Of a stretch of 64,000 nucleotides of DNA, positions 7,184 to 16,541 are shown in pieces (position 1 is the stretch's first letter; every line of letters starts with the position of its first letter). The translations under genes and the position numbers were made by a program. Source of the stretch: JACKAF01 sp041391485 (lineage in GTDB: Bacteria; Bdellovibrionota; FAC87; UBA2466; JACKAF01); contig JAWKNY010000008.1 of the NCBI GenBank assembly GCA_041391485.1, forward strand, positions 1-64,000, in the 5' to 3' direction. The notes under the pieces are model-generated. The model was not told the DNA's origin, searched no databases, and saw only the letters and a list, made by a program, of their open reading frames with translations.

Positions 7184-9165
7184 CTAGGGGACGACTAACT
7201 GCTGGGTTTCCATGTTGTAGCCGCTCACCGTGATGGTCTTCTCCATCGTCGAGACGGTGTTCTGCAACCTGAGTTCGGCATTGCCTCGCTATCCGTGTAG
7301 GCAACGGCAACCGGATCGCTGCCTTCTTGCCGCAAGCTAGCCGTACGCCGGCAAGAGGGGTGCCATTCAAATCAGTAGCAATCAGACGAATGGCATCACT
7401 GTTCCACCCGGTGTGCTCATTGCCAGCGACACCGGCGCCGGAGCGCTCGTGCGCATGTCATCGACGGGTTTCCGGAACAAGTTGTACCAACGCAAGTTGT
7501 CGATGATCTCGTCGTCGCTTCCTTTTTGCTCGATCAAATAGAGCTGACCGGCGAGGACGCTGCCGCCCAAGGAATGGACCGGCTTTTCAAAATGCGTTTT
7601 GGCAATTCCCGAGACATGATCGCTGGCGGATCCCAGGAGATGATGACCGCACCCGTAAAACGCCACGGCTCGGCCGCTTGGCCCTGGCCTCTTGCGTGAC
7701 CACGCCTTGCCAAAAACAGGTTCATGTTTATTGAATGCGAATTCAAGCAAGCGACATCAATGATGACCGGGAGACGTCCGCTCGCATTCTGAACGGCCCG
7801 GATGGAGTCGACGTCAAAGTCATCATTGGTGGACGGCCAGGAGGTGCCGTCTCCGTGGCCGAAGTAGGCGAGCCAGGAGCGTCCTTCAGATGACCGCGTC
7901 GGTGATGTTTTTCACGGTGGCGGTTTTCTCCCTTGGAGGAAGGGATCGACTTTGGAATAGGTGTGAGCAGTCAAAGCTTCGGCCACCGATTCCGCGTATT
8001 CCTTGTCGCTAGGGCCCGAGCCTTCGTTGCTCGCGATGGTTGCGCCCCTGGCTGTACCAGTCCACGCTCGGAGTTGTATTTTTCAAAGGCGATCCAGCGA
8101 TCGATTTGCGTGCTTACCTCGGCCGCGGAGTCCGCTAGCAATCGACCGTAAAGCGCATCCGGAATCTCATCCGTGGTATCAAAGAGCGCGTACTGTAGTC
8201 CGTCGCCGCAGGGATACTCGCCGTGGAAGCCATGATGACCGGCATGGTGGTTTTGTTTCCTACAAAAAGAAGTTGGCTGGGCTTTACTGCGTTGTTTTTT
8301 ACATAATCCCGAATGTAGGTACGAAGCGCTTTGTTGGTACCGCCCGCCTCACTGAAGGTGATGACACGCACTTTGGTGCCTTTGGCCTGCTCCCAAGCGA
8401 CAAATTGGGAAAGACTGTCCTTTAGTGTGTCGGCAACAAAAACGAGCATCAGTTCATCGGCGTCCCCGCGTAGCTGCTGGAGGTTGAGGGCGCGCGCGTT
8501 ATATGGAGGCACGGACTAGCTCGTGCAGTGAGGGGCGCGAGACGTAAAGGGGTGCGGGGGGCTCCCGCCGGGACAAATGAACTTCCGCCGAGAGGTACGG
8601 CGTGACGAGTACACCATTGTCTTCGAAGCGGGCCTGGACTGGGTAAACACCAACACGGACGAGTTCGACCCCGTGCAATTTGCCGACGTTTTCCAGACGA
8701 AGATTCTCGCGACGGGTAAATGGCGTTGGAGCGGTAGAGCGCGCTATTGAAGTTAAAACCTTCGTCCCAGGGGCAATCGCAACGGTAATGCTTTTGCCGG
8801 GGCGCTACCCGTAGGTCAGCGATCTCTCGGGTTTCACTTTTTAAATTGCGAATCTCAGCGCGGTAGCCCGGGGGAACCACGAGGAGGCGGCCCGTCGTGA
8901 AAAGGCTCGGGGCACCGGCGAGTTCCAGACGCTGAAGACCTTTTATCTGGAGCGTATCAAAGCCGTCATCTTTGCGGTCCGTTTCCAAACTTGTGAGGCG
9001 AAAGTCTATTTGGACTGGCGCAACGGCTTCGCGGCTCAGCTGAGGCGTCGCGCTTAACTCGGCGCGTGGGGCTACGTCCTCCAGCAAGATGACTCTTTTT
9101 GCAAAAGCCGTTTGGTTTACTGCAAACGCACAAATCCACCCGTAGGTTAAGAATAACCTCACCAT
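7184..9165 (-). CDS. Gingipain-like cysteine protease (peptidase C25), frame broken
   Basis: An exported protease of the C25 family. The N-terminus has a signal peptide (MVRLFLTYGWICAFAVNQTAFA) and a propeptide-like region ending in LLVVPPGYRAEIRN. The catalytic domain follows in another frame with LVFVADTLKDSLSQFVAWEQ and the typical QLLFVGN. Further on come FGHGDGTSWPSTNDD, carrying the catalytic histidine, and LPVIIDVACLN, carrying the nucleophile cysteine. The C-terminus is an Ig-like domain (AYTDSEGNAELRLQNTVS) ending ETQQLVVP at 7184. The chain must change frame many times, mostly by single bases. All domains remain in order and the catalytic motifs survive, so sequencing error fits better than decay, though a real pseudogene cannot be excluded. 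The role would be digestion of external protein. Confidence 0.7.
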
Positions 9166-9290
9166 GTGTTGCCTCGCCGTCTTGTAAACTACGTTTTTAA
9201 ATCTGCTGAATGAAGAGTCACGAACTGCGAACGATGATTCAATTTAGCATAGGGGGAATCGATTGGGTAGACGCGGTCCTCAGTCGTCAA

Positions 9291-9617
9291 TTAGACGGCA
9301 AAGGACGAGCCACAGCCGCAGCTTTTGGTGGCATTGGGGTTCTTGAAACCGAATCCGGTTCCGTTCAGACCACCGCTGTATTCGAGTGTGAGGCCTTTTA
9401 AGTAGAGGTAGCTTTTGGAGTCTACGAACACACGTATCCCGTCTTGTTCGAAAACCTTGTCTTCAGTAGCGGGTTCTTTAGCGAAGTCCAATTTATAGGA
9501 CATGCCACTGCAACCGCCGCCAACGACAGCTACGCGCAGACCCATCCCGGGCCCCATTGGAGCCTCTGTCTGGAGTTCCTTAATCTTCTTAACCGCTTCC
9601 GGCGATACGTGAATCAT
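9291..9617 (-). CDS. erpA: A-type iron-sulfur carrier (IscA/ErpA family)
   Basis: A 108-residue A-type carrier, which hands Fe-S clusters to target apoproteins in the cytoplasm. The three cluster ligands are present: Cys36 in GGGCSGMSYKL and Cys100/Cys102 in the C-terminal KSCGCGSSF. The body FVDSKSYLYLKGLTLEYSGG is typical, with FKNPNATKSCGCG closing the chain as in ErpA and IscA. The gene follows the Rrf2-type regulator on the same strand by about 55 bases, so the two are likely one operon, with the regulator sensing Fe-S status or stress. ErpA is the preferred name because no scaffold or desulfurase gene is adjacent, but IscA or SufA cannot be excluded. Confidence 0.85.
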   Translation of the reverse strand: MIHVSPEAVKKIKELQTEAPMGPGMGLRVAVVGGGCSGMSYKLDFAKEPATEDKVFEQDGIRVFVDSKSYLYLKGLTLEYSGGLNGTGFGFKNPNATKSCGCGSSFAV

Positions 9618-9672
9618 TAACTTAACCTCGCAGCCATCATAGCATGATGCGCGGGGTTGATAAACAGCCGGC

Positions 9673-10038
9673 TTAGAGGTGCGGTTGGGTGATCAAGCTC
9701 TCCAGGGACACCGAAGTCAGCAACTGGTGCACCGTGCGATTGAGAACCGAGACCGCGGGCGAATCAAATTCGACCGAAGGCCGGCGGTCGCTCAGGGCAT
9801 CGCTAATCTGCAATAGGCTGAACGTGCTCGGGTCGTCTGCTAGCTTATAGCCTCCCTGATTACCGTGAATAGGGTGGACAACGCCCACCCGCTTCAGACG
9901 CTGCATGATTTTACTCAGCAGGGCCTCGGGTATTTGGCAGGCTGAGGAAATTTCCCGCACGCTCGCGGTCTTTCCCGGCCGGCCGCCCAGGTAATATAGG
10001 GCTGCAACCGAATACTCTATTTTCTTGTTGGGTTTCAC
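9673..10038 (-). CDS. Rrf2-family transcriptional regulator
   Basis: A 121-residue Rrf2 winged-helix regulator. MKPNKKIEYSVAALYYLGGR at the N-terminus and VREISSACQIPEALLSKIMQ (recognition helix) with LKRVGVVHPIHGNQGGYKLA (wing) are diagnostic. The GTG at 10038 is chosen because GGGAGGA precedes it; a longer TTG start at 10056 is less likely. IscR-type members bind a 2Fe-2S cluster through three cysteines after the wing. None is present in this protein: its only cysteine is in the DNA-binding helix. It therefore either senses something else or depends on a partner. The downstream Fe-S carrier gene suggests the regulon. Confidence 0.82.
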   Translation of the reverse strand: MKPNKKIEYSVAALYYLGGRPGKTASVREISSACQIPEALLSKIMQRLKRVGVVHPIHGNQGGYKLADDPSTFSLLQISDALSDRRPSVEFDSPAVSVLNRTVHQLLTSVSLESLITQPHL

Positions 10039-10088
10039 CTGTCCTCCCAACGCCAACGACGCGGGGTTTCAAGAATTCAGGACACTTC

Positions 10089-10244
10089 AAAAAGGCCGGT
10101 CCGGCAAGGCATTTCGAAAAAAAGTTTCGGTCTGTGCGGCCTTTTTGCCTTGCCGAGGTCCCATGCTGAAAGGGCTTAACATCCGAGTCCGGCTGGTGTA
10201 CTAAAGAGTTTCAGCAGTAGGACCACTGTGCCGCTTCTAGGCAC
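10089..10244 (+). promoter_or_regulatory. Structured leader with interleaved inverted repeats
   Basis: The 275-base gap between the divergent rrf2 and HicB-like genes holds no frame but several exact pairings. AAAAAGGCCG (10089-10098) pairs with CGGCCTTTTT (10137-10146), and CGGCAAGGCA (10102-10111) pairs with TGCCTTGCCG (10146-10155). The order A-B-A'-B' means a pseudoknot or two exclusive folds. Next, GGTCC..TGCTGAAA (10158-10171) pairs with TTTCAGCA..GGACC (10209-10224), and GTGCC/GGCAC (10228-10244) forms a last hairpin, about 70 bases before the ATG at 10314. This is the layout of a cis-acting RNA leader of the HicB-like gene, or a divergent control region. No known riboswitch class was recognised. 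Confidence 0.45.
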
Positions 10245-10313
10245 TAAATCGTCATACTAATTCGCTGTTTATTTCGACACTCACGATCCCATTGCGTGAA
10301 AAAAGGAGAAACC

Positions 10314-10985
10314 ATGTCTGATGGCAAACGTGCCGGGAAGCGATCTAAACCCAGAAGTCCACAGCGCCGCGAAGGCGGTTCTGGAGCGCAAGGACGCGGG
10401 CCCCGGGGCGGTGGAGGCAACAGCAACCGTCAAGCGCCGATGCGCACGACAGCGCGCTTCGACAACAACGAGTTTGTTTTCCAGCTCCGTTTTGATCGCA
10501 ACCGTGGCAACTACGTAGGAACCGTCGCGGAGATTGCGGATTTGAGTGTAGAAGGTCACGATCCGGATGAAGTGTATACGATGCTTGAAGACGCGGTTGA
10601 GGATTATATCGTCGATACCCGTAGTCGAGGCGGCGCGATTCCGGAACCGCTCTACACGAAAGAATATCCCGAAAAGCTAAGCTTGCCCGTTTCTCAGGGG
10701 CTTTACCGAAAGTTGGATTTGCTTTCCCGTCGTGAGCGGGTCGATCTGGAAAAGCTGGCCGTAGAACTGCTTACCTCGGGCATCGACAAGCGAGGCGAAC
10801 GGCAGCAACGCGGGAACGGGGCTTCGGCGCAGAACCAGCCGCGGGACAATGGGAACAGCGGCTCCAAACGGAACCGTCAGCAGGGTGGGGGAAAGTCACG
10901 CAATTACCAAAACTACCACCAGACGATGGACAATCGGGAGAACTTCCTGGATTACGTTCGTAGACTTGAAAAAGGTCGGAAGTAA
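10314..10985 (+). CDS. HicB-like domain protein with Arg/Gly-rich tails
   Basis: A 223-residue protein. Residues 1-45 are strongly basic and Gly-rich (GKRAGKRSKPRSPQRREGG). Residues of about 50-110 match the HicB partial RNase-H-like fold: FQLRFDRNRGNYVGTVAEI, then a helix EVYTMLEDAVEDYIV and an IPEPLY end. After it, LSLPVSQGLYRKLDLLSRRE and on looks like a ribbon-helix-helix DNA-binding segment, as in HicB antitoxins. The last 60 residues are Gln/Asn/Gly/Arg-rich and disordered. No HicA toxin (about 60-80 residues) is present on either side, so this is an orphan. The basic tails suggest nucleic-acid binding. AAGGAG stands before the ATG at 10314. Function unknown. Confidence 0.6.
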   Translation: MSDGKRAGKRSKPRSPQRREGGSGAQGRGPRGGGGNSNRQAPMRTTARFDNNEFVFQLRFDRNRGNYVGTVAEIADLSVEGHDPDEVYTMLEDAVEDYIVDTRSRGGAIPEPLYTKEYPEKLSLPVSQGLYRKLDLLSRRERVDLEKLAVELLTSGIDKRGERQQRGNGASAQNQPRDNGNSGSKRNRQQGGGKSRNYQNYHQTMDNRENFLDYVRRLEKGRK

Positions 10986-11048
10986 GAAGATAAGCCAAAG
11001 CCTGACCGCTCCGGGTTTCCCCGCAGCGGCCAGGTGGCCAATTAACCA

Positions 11049-11624
11049 TTAGAGCTTCTTGAAGTACTCTTGGGATCCTTTGGGATCGGGCTTCATCGTG
11101 CTCTTTCCTGGGTTCCAGTTCGCCGGGCAAACTTCCCCTGTCTTTGCAGATTCCTGAAGAGCGGACAGTACGCGCAAGACTTCGTCCACGTTGCGGCCGA
11201 TACCGAGATCGTGCACGAGTTGGTACTGGACCTTTTTTTCCGGGTTAATCAGGAAAAGACCGCGCAGCAGATTCCAGCGTCGAGAAGCACGCCGTAATCG
11301 CGAGCGACTTCTTTCTTAATGTCGGCCAGAAGCGGGAACTTCAATTCGCCAATGCCACCTTCGTTGCGGCCTTTCTGAGACCAGGCCAAGTGGCTGAACT
11401 TACTGTCGACAGAACAGCCGACCACTTCACAGTTCAGTTCGCGAAAGGCTTCGTACTTGTCGTTAAAAGCGGTGATTTCCGTCGGGCAGCGAAGGTAAAA
11501 TCAAGGGTAGAAAAACAGGCAGACCCATTTCCTTTGAAGTCGCCCAGACTGACTTCTTTGAATCCGGTTCCAACTAGCGCTTCCGCTTTGAATTCGGGTG
11601 CGGGTTTTTGAACTAGCTATCCAT
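11049..11624 (-). CDS. 2-Cys peroxiredoxin (AhpC/TSA family), frame broken
   Basis: Reduces hydroperoxides through two cysteines. Reading from the ATG at 11624 with frame changes gives a full chain of about 190 residues: QKPAPEFKAEALVGTGFKEV, then FYPLDFTF.CPTEITAFND with the peroxidatic cysteine, DSKFSHLAWSQKGRNEGGIG, FLINPEKKVQYQLVHDLGIG, and the C-terminal GEVCPANWNPGKSTMKPDP with the resolving cysteine. The chain ends YFKKL. At least four one-base shifts interrupt it, one exactly at the FTF-CPTE motif. The ribosome site GGAG lies shortly upstream. The gene faces a cytochrome gene across a 305-base spacer containing the inverted repeat GAATGCA/TGCATTC at 11752-11775, which could be a control site. 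Confidence 0.8.
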
Positions 11625-11929
11625 TATTCTTTCTCCATTGATTCGTTGAGTTCAGCTAAAGCAAGGCGAAGGTAACGTCGGTCGCTCGTACGGTCAAGAG
11701 ACGCACTTCGTATGCAATTCCGGTGTACAGAGACTGCCGTAAAGTGTCAATGAATGCATATAGTTAGGTGCATTCCCGAAGTGGGTGATCAGAATTGTGA
11801 CGCGCTCTAGCAGTCTGCAGTGCCGCGATTAGGCTGCCTGAGGAGTGGCCCGCTCCTTGCAAAACTTCGAGTTTAGATTTGTGTCTCGCGCAGTGAAGGC
11901 AAGCAGTGTAGCTGATGAAGGAGTAGCAC
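11625..11929. other. Intergenic spacer between divergent genes
   Basis: No credible gene. It should contain the divergent promoters of the peroxiredoxin (minus) and the cytochrome (plus). The only structure I see is GAATGCA (11752-11758) with TGCATTC (11769-11775), a seven-base inverted repeat around a ten-base loop that could be an operator or hairpin. Confidence 0.4.
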
Positions 11930-12640
11930 GTGAAAGCGATCAGTCTGTTGAGTTTGTTTTTGTCCTGTCCCAACCGGTTCAGGCGATTACCTACGGTAAC
12001 AATTATGGTTCACACGGAACCTACGGTCTTGATACCGGCCGCTATGGTGTGAACGCCAATACGCAGAACGAGCTAGCCCAGATCATGGCCTTAGCCAATA
12101 GCTGCGGTTTTCCGCTCAATGTGGATCCTAACCTTTTTGCGTCTCAGCCGACGACCGCTGTCCCGCCTGTAACGACGCCTGGCAAATCTTCCCACTTTTG
12201 ATGCCTCCCAGCAGCCTGCAGGATCTTTACCGGTACGGGTACCGCTGGAGATAGCAGTAACGGCGCCCCTGGACTTTCCGGCACGGCCGGGGAGACGGGC
12301 GGCACAGGTTCCACAGGTGGAACGGGTGCTACGGGCGGAACCGGATCGGGTGATACCGGCGGCGGTGACAAAGGTGCTGAAACCAGTGGTACGAAGACTG
12401 CGGCTACCGATGATCAAGGTAAAGATAAAGCCGCGTTTAAGTCGACCGTCGAAGGTATCGTGAACAATACGTGTTTGAAATGCCACGGGCTCTACGGGCG
12501 ATAAATCCCAGCGTTCGGCTGCGTCGCTTCTGGCGGCTCTCGAAAGTCGGGGTTCTGCGCTTGCGAACAAGATGATTGGTTTTGGTGCCTCCTTGAGCGC
12601 CGGCGATGTCGATACGATCAAGAACTTCGCGGGCAAATAA
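11930..12640 (+). CDS. Exported c-type cytochrome with low-complexity linker, frame broken
   Basis: The GTG at 11930 has GAAGGAG seven bases upstream and starts a signal peptide (MKAISLLSLFL...), which must shift frame once to continue as QPVQAITYGNNYGSHGTYGL. A Gly/Thr/Ser-rich linker with many TGGTG-type steps fills the middle. The C-terminal domain carries one haem c site, CLKCH, in the segment STVEGIVNNTCLKCHG, and after another shift continues LLAALESRGSALANKMIG and ends IKNFAGK. One CxxCH and a small helical domain suggest a monohaem periplasmic electron carrier. The usual axial methionine may be in ANKMIGFG. Three frame changes are needed. No oxidase or dehydrogenase partner lies beside it. 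A strong terminator follows at 12767. Confidence 0.6.
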
Positions 12641-12766
12641 GCCGCGCGCGCCGAAAATCGGCGCTCCGGCGTCCACTTGGACGACAGCACGAAGTAGCGT
12701 GATTTCAGTAAGTTAAGTCTCCATCCCGACATTTTGTAGTCAACGAATCAGGGCTCTTAGAGCCTA

Positions 12767-12789
12767 CGGCGACCTTCGGTCGCCGTTTT
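12767..12789 (+). terminator. Intrinsic terminator
   Basis: CGGCGACC (12767-12774) and GGTCGCCG (12778-12785) pair perfectly around TTC and are followed by TTTT. It lies about 130 bases after the cytochrome stop and is the best intrinsic terminator in this part of the window. Confidence 0.85.
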
Positions 12790-12824
12790 CATTCATGAAC
12801 CCCAAAAGATCAATGATTTCGACA

Positions 12825-12849
12825 AGCCCGCCGCCGAGGCGGCGGGGCT
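12825..12849. repeat. GC-rich palindromic hairpin
   Basis: AGCCCGCCGCC (12825-12835) pairs with GGCGGCGGGGCT (12838-12849) with one bulged G and a two-base turn. No T-run follows on either strand. It sits about 100 bases before the next start, downstream of a terminator, so it may be an operator, part of the 5' leader, or a boundary element. Confidence 0.45.
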
Positions 12850-12945
12850 GCACTTGGTATCCCCCTTGCACTACTACACATGAACCCTCTGAGGCACGAG
12901 AGGTAGTTGTGTGGGTGCCTTAGCAGCGCTCAAAAGGAGCTAGAG

Positions 12946-13185
12946 ATGAAGAAGTTGTGGTTATTGTCAGTTGCGGTGATGGTTTTTAGCGTGAACGTGA
13001 TGGCAGCCGAAGGCGAACAGCCTGCGGGCCAGCACACCGCCCAAGGGGCTGTGCAGCAGCAACAGCAGCTGCCTCAGCAGTACCCGGCCGATCCCAATGC
13101 GGCTTCCCAGGCGGAAGTAGCGTCGCTTATCCAAAAGGCGAACGCGTGCATTCTTGAGCGTGAAGCCAAGAAGAGCCGTCGTTAA
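12946..13185 (+). CDS. Small exported Gln-rich protein
   Basis: A 79-residue protein with signal peptide MKKLWLLSVAVMVFSVNVMA. The mature part is short: GEQPAGQHTAQGAV, a QQQQQLPQQY run, then a helical C-terminus QAEVASLIQKANACILEREA and a basic KKSRR end. It has one cysteine. The ATG at 12946 follows AAAGGAG at good spacing, so the gene is very probably real. A longer frame starting at 12907 has no such site. The family is not recognised. Confidence 0.65.
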   Translation: MKKLWLLSVAVMVFSVNVMAAEGEQPAGQHTAQGAVQQQQQLPQQYPADPNAASQAEVASLIQKANACILEREAKKSRR

Positions 13186-13303
13186 TCTAAACCATTAGCG
13201 GCCAATCGAATTCAACGCGCACCCCAGGAGCCAACGGCTCGTGGGGTCGTGTGTTTTTCTATAGTTTTTGGATATTTAGCATTATTTTCTCGAAGTCTGC
13301 CGG

Positions 13304-13331
13304 TTGACTCTGTTAGATCCCTACCTACTAT
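13304..13331 (+). promoter_or_regulatory. Sigma-70-type promoter of lon, possibly leaderless
   Basis: TTGACT (13304-13309), a 16-base spacer and TACTAT (13326-13331) form a good -35/-10 pair. The expected transcription start is about seven bases further, at the GTG of lon (13338). No ribosome binding site precedes that GTG or the ATG at 13344, consistent with a leaderless message. Confidence 0.5.
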
Positions 13332-13337
13332 AGCCTT

Positions 13338-15828
13338 GTGAGTATGAGTAGCGAGCAGACAACCCATTCCAGCACTGAGGCCCCCAAAGAGGGCGTCGTC
13401 TCCCACACGAATATTGTCCCTGTGGCAGATGTGTTGCCCCCGAGCGTGGTGCTTCTTCCGGTCTCCCAGACGAGCATTTTCCCGGGCATGATTGTGCCCG
13501 TGATATTGCCTGAAGGGGCGCTCACGCATGCCATTGAGAACGTGATGAAGGGCTCGGGCTACGTCGGCGTCGTGCTCGCGCGTGAAGACGCCGCCGCGGA
13601 GGCGGCAAGCCCTCCTACGACGATGACAGGCCTACCCATGGAGCCGGCCGCGAATGTGAAGGCCAAGAGGAAGCCCAAAGTCGATCCCCTGGAGAATGCG
13701 CTTTACTGGGAATATGGCGTTGTCGCCAAAGTGCTCAAACGTATCAATCTTCCAGACAACCAGGTCAGTATCCTTCTGAATGGCGTGCAGCGCTTTAAGA
13801 TTAAGGCGATTGTGAGTCGTGAACCGCACGTCGTGGCTAACGTCGACTATCTGCCCGATGAGGTGACCAAGGACACGGAACTTGAGGCCTTGCTCAGAAC
13901 CGCCGTCAGTCAGTTCAAGCAGCTCGCCAAAGACAACCCGCTTATCTCAGAAGAAGTCAAAGTTGCGCTTGTGAATATCGATGGGCCCGGCAAACTCACC
14001 GATTTGATGGCCTCAGTCTTAGTGCGCGACGTAGATAGTTACCAAGATCTTCTTGCTTGCAGTGACGTGAAAGAGCGCCTGCAGCAGCTGCTTCTTCTCT
14101 TGCGCAAGGAACAGGCCGTTCAGAATGTGCAAAAACAGATTCACGACGAGATAAACCAAAAGGTCTCTGCGGCCCAACGGGAGTTTTATCTAGCCGAGCA
14201 GCTCAAGGTGATTCAGCGGGAGCTGGGCCATACGGATGAGAAGACCAAGCTCGTTGAAAAGTTTGAAAAGCGCCTGAAGGATCTTAAGCCCAGCAAGGAA
14301 GTACGGGCTCGCATTGATGAAGAGATAGAGAAGATCCAGAACCTGCATGAGCAGTCTTCCGAGTACAGCGTCTCTTTAAATTATCTGGACTGGGCGACAC
14401 AGATCCCCTGGGGTGTGCGCACCGAAGAAAACTATGATTTGGGCCGTGCGCGCAAGATTTTAGAGCGCGATCATTTTGGTTTGAAAGACGTGAAGGAACG
14501 TATCCTGGAGTTCCTTGCGGTGAAAAAGCTCAAAAAGAGCTCTGAGGGATCCATCATCTGTTTTGTAGGGCCACCCGGAACCGGTAAGACGAGCCTTGGC
14601 AAGTCGATCGCAACGGCTTTGGGGCGGAAGTTTTTTCGATTCTCTGTCGGCGGCATGCGAGACGAGGCGGAGATCAAAGGCCACCGACGTACCTATGTGG
14701 GGGCGATGCCCGGTAAAGTGATCCAAGGCGTTCGCCGCGTGGGCGCGCAGAACCCGGTCTTTATGATCGACGAAGTCGATAAGATTGAAGTAGCTTCAGC
14801 ACCGGAGGGATCCGGCTTCAGCGCTTTTGGAACTACTCGATCCGGAGCAAAACAAAGAGTTTTTGGATCACTACTTAGATATCCCTTTTGATTGTTCAGA
14901 CATTCTTTTTGTTACGACAGCAAACACCACCGACACCATTCCGGCAGCTCTTTTGGACCGTATGGAAGTCATCGAGCTGCATGGGTACTCGGATACCGAA
15001 AAGTACCACATCGCAAAACGCCACCTTATTCCGCGCCAGCTAAAGAAGAACGCGCTTAAACTGAGCCAGCTTAAACTGACGGCGGCAGGTCTACGCCACC
15101 TCATCTCACACTACGCCCGTGAGTCGGGTGTGCGAAATCTGAGTGAAAGCAGATTGCAAAGATTTGCCGGAAGGTCGCTTACAAGATTGCACTCGGTTCA
15201 AAAAAGCTGTCGTGATTGACGACGCCAAGTCGCTGAAACGTTACTTAGAAACGCGCCGTATGCGCCTGAGTTTGGACCCGAATCGCACCGGCCTGGAGTC
15301 GCCGTCGGGCTTGCCTGGACGCAACTGGGCGGCGAGGTCCTCTTTATTGAAAGTGTGGGTTCGGAGAGTGCTAAGGGCGGGCTCGAGTTAACGGGTTCTT
15401 TGGGGGACGTCATGAAAGAATCTGCCAATATTGCGTACTCTTACATTCGCAACCGCCACCACGAGCTGAATCTGGATAAGACTTTCTTCGACAAGAACAC
15501 CATTCACTTGCACGTGCCCTCGGGGGCGACGCCTAAGGATGGTCCGTCCGCAGGCATTACCATGGCGGCGAGTCTCTATTCGTTTCTCACGAAGAAGCCC
15601 ATCAAAGAGAAGCTCGCCATGACCGGAGAACTCTCTCTAACGGGAAGGGTCCTTCCCGTGGGCGGTATTAAAGAGAAGCTTCTCGCCGCTAAACGTAACG
15701 GGATCAAGACCGTGCTTCTTCCCAAGGCCAATGAACGGGAACTGAAGGGAATAGAGGCCGAAATCCGAAAGGGCCTGAGGATCCACAAAGTCGGGACGAT
15801 GAAAGAAGTGCTGCGGCATCTGTTCTAG
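13338..15828 (+). CDS. lon: ATP-dependent protease Lon (La), frame broken
   Basis: Lon unfolds and degrades damaged and regulatory proteins in the cytoplasm. The N-terminal substrate domain begins VVLLPVSQTSIFPGMIVPVI. The coiled-coil segment is QREFYLAEQLKVIQRELG. The AAA+ module has Walker A FVGPPGTGKTSLGKSIATAL and Walker B PVFMIDEVDKI. In the next frame LLDPEQNKEFLDHYLDIPFD and VTTANTTDTIPAALLDRMEV follow. The protease domain has the catalytic serine in PKDGPSAGITMAASL and the lysine in GGIKEKLLAAKRNGIKTVLL. At least four one-base shifts fall between about 14820 and 15360; the rest is clean. The start is GTG 13338 or ATG 13344. Confidence 0.88.
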
Positions 15829-15978
15829 CCCGGAAAATGATTCATAAAAACAATACCTTCCAGCGATGGCTCGCTGCGCCCTTTGCCGAGACTTTCGTTT
15901 CAAGATGAGGTAAAGAGTTGCCTTTCCGGAATGAGGTGGCCAAAATAGCCGCATTGTTCGAAGAAAGCTGAGGCAATT

Positions 15979-16497
15979 ATGGCAGTGGATTCTTTCCCCA
16001 CTTTTTCTGAAAAAGGCTGGGAGCGCACAATAAGGAGTCATGAGTTGGATCGAGAGCTGCATTTAGTGAAGGTGTACTCCACGGAGCAGGAAGAACTTAT
16101 TTCGTACGTGGAGGCCTTGTACCAGCATGACGATCAGGTGGACTCCCTGATTCATATTCGGGAAGGGGTAAAGAGCTTGCTTCGCAACGAAGCGCTGGCC
16201 ACTCCATTTTTTATCCGCGAGGGGAATAAGAAGATCGGCTATGTCATCTTGACTCGCTACCACAGCGTTAAAAAGGGTGGGCTGACCATCTTTATCGATG
16301 AGCTATTCGTTGAGCCGGAGTTCCGTCGCAAGGGTGTAGGCAAACAGATTCTGCAAGAAATCTATGAGATCGCGATTGCGGAGAAAGCCCGTACGCTTTG
16401 GGCGACAACGGAACCGTTTAACGAGGCAGCCCAGAAGTTCTTCACGAGCCAGGGTTTCCGACCGGATGCATCCAAGGGTTTTGAGCGTCCGGTGTAG
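15979..16497 (+). CDS. GNAT-family N-acetyltransferase
   Basis: A 172-residue GNAT enzyme, which transfers an acyl group from acyl-CoA to an amine. The acetyl-CoA-binding motif A is clear: DELFVEPEFRRKGVGKQILQ, with RRKGVG as the pyrophosphate loop. Motif B follows as ARTLWATTEPFNEAAQKFFT and the end SQGFRPDASKGFERPV is typical. Before it, GYVILTRYHSVKKGGLTIFI forms the central strands. The substrate cannot be told. An internal ATG at 16039 is an alternative start. The gene stands alone after lon, with a 150-base gap that shows nothing notable. Confidence 0.75.
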   Translation: MAVDSFPTFSEKGWERTIRSHELDRELHLVKVYSTEQEELISYVEALYQHDDQVDSLIHIREGVKSLLRNEALATPFFIREGNKKIGYVILTRYHSVKKGGLTIFIDELFVEPEFRRKGVGKQILQEIYEIAIAEKARTLWATTEPFNEAAQKFFTSQGFRPDASKGFERPV

Positions 16498-16541
16498 GCG
16501 CGACTTAAGCCTCCAATAAAACCATGTTAAGATTTTAAAAC

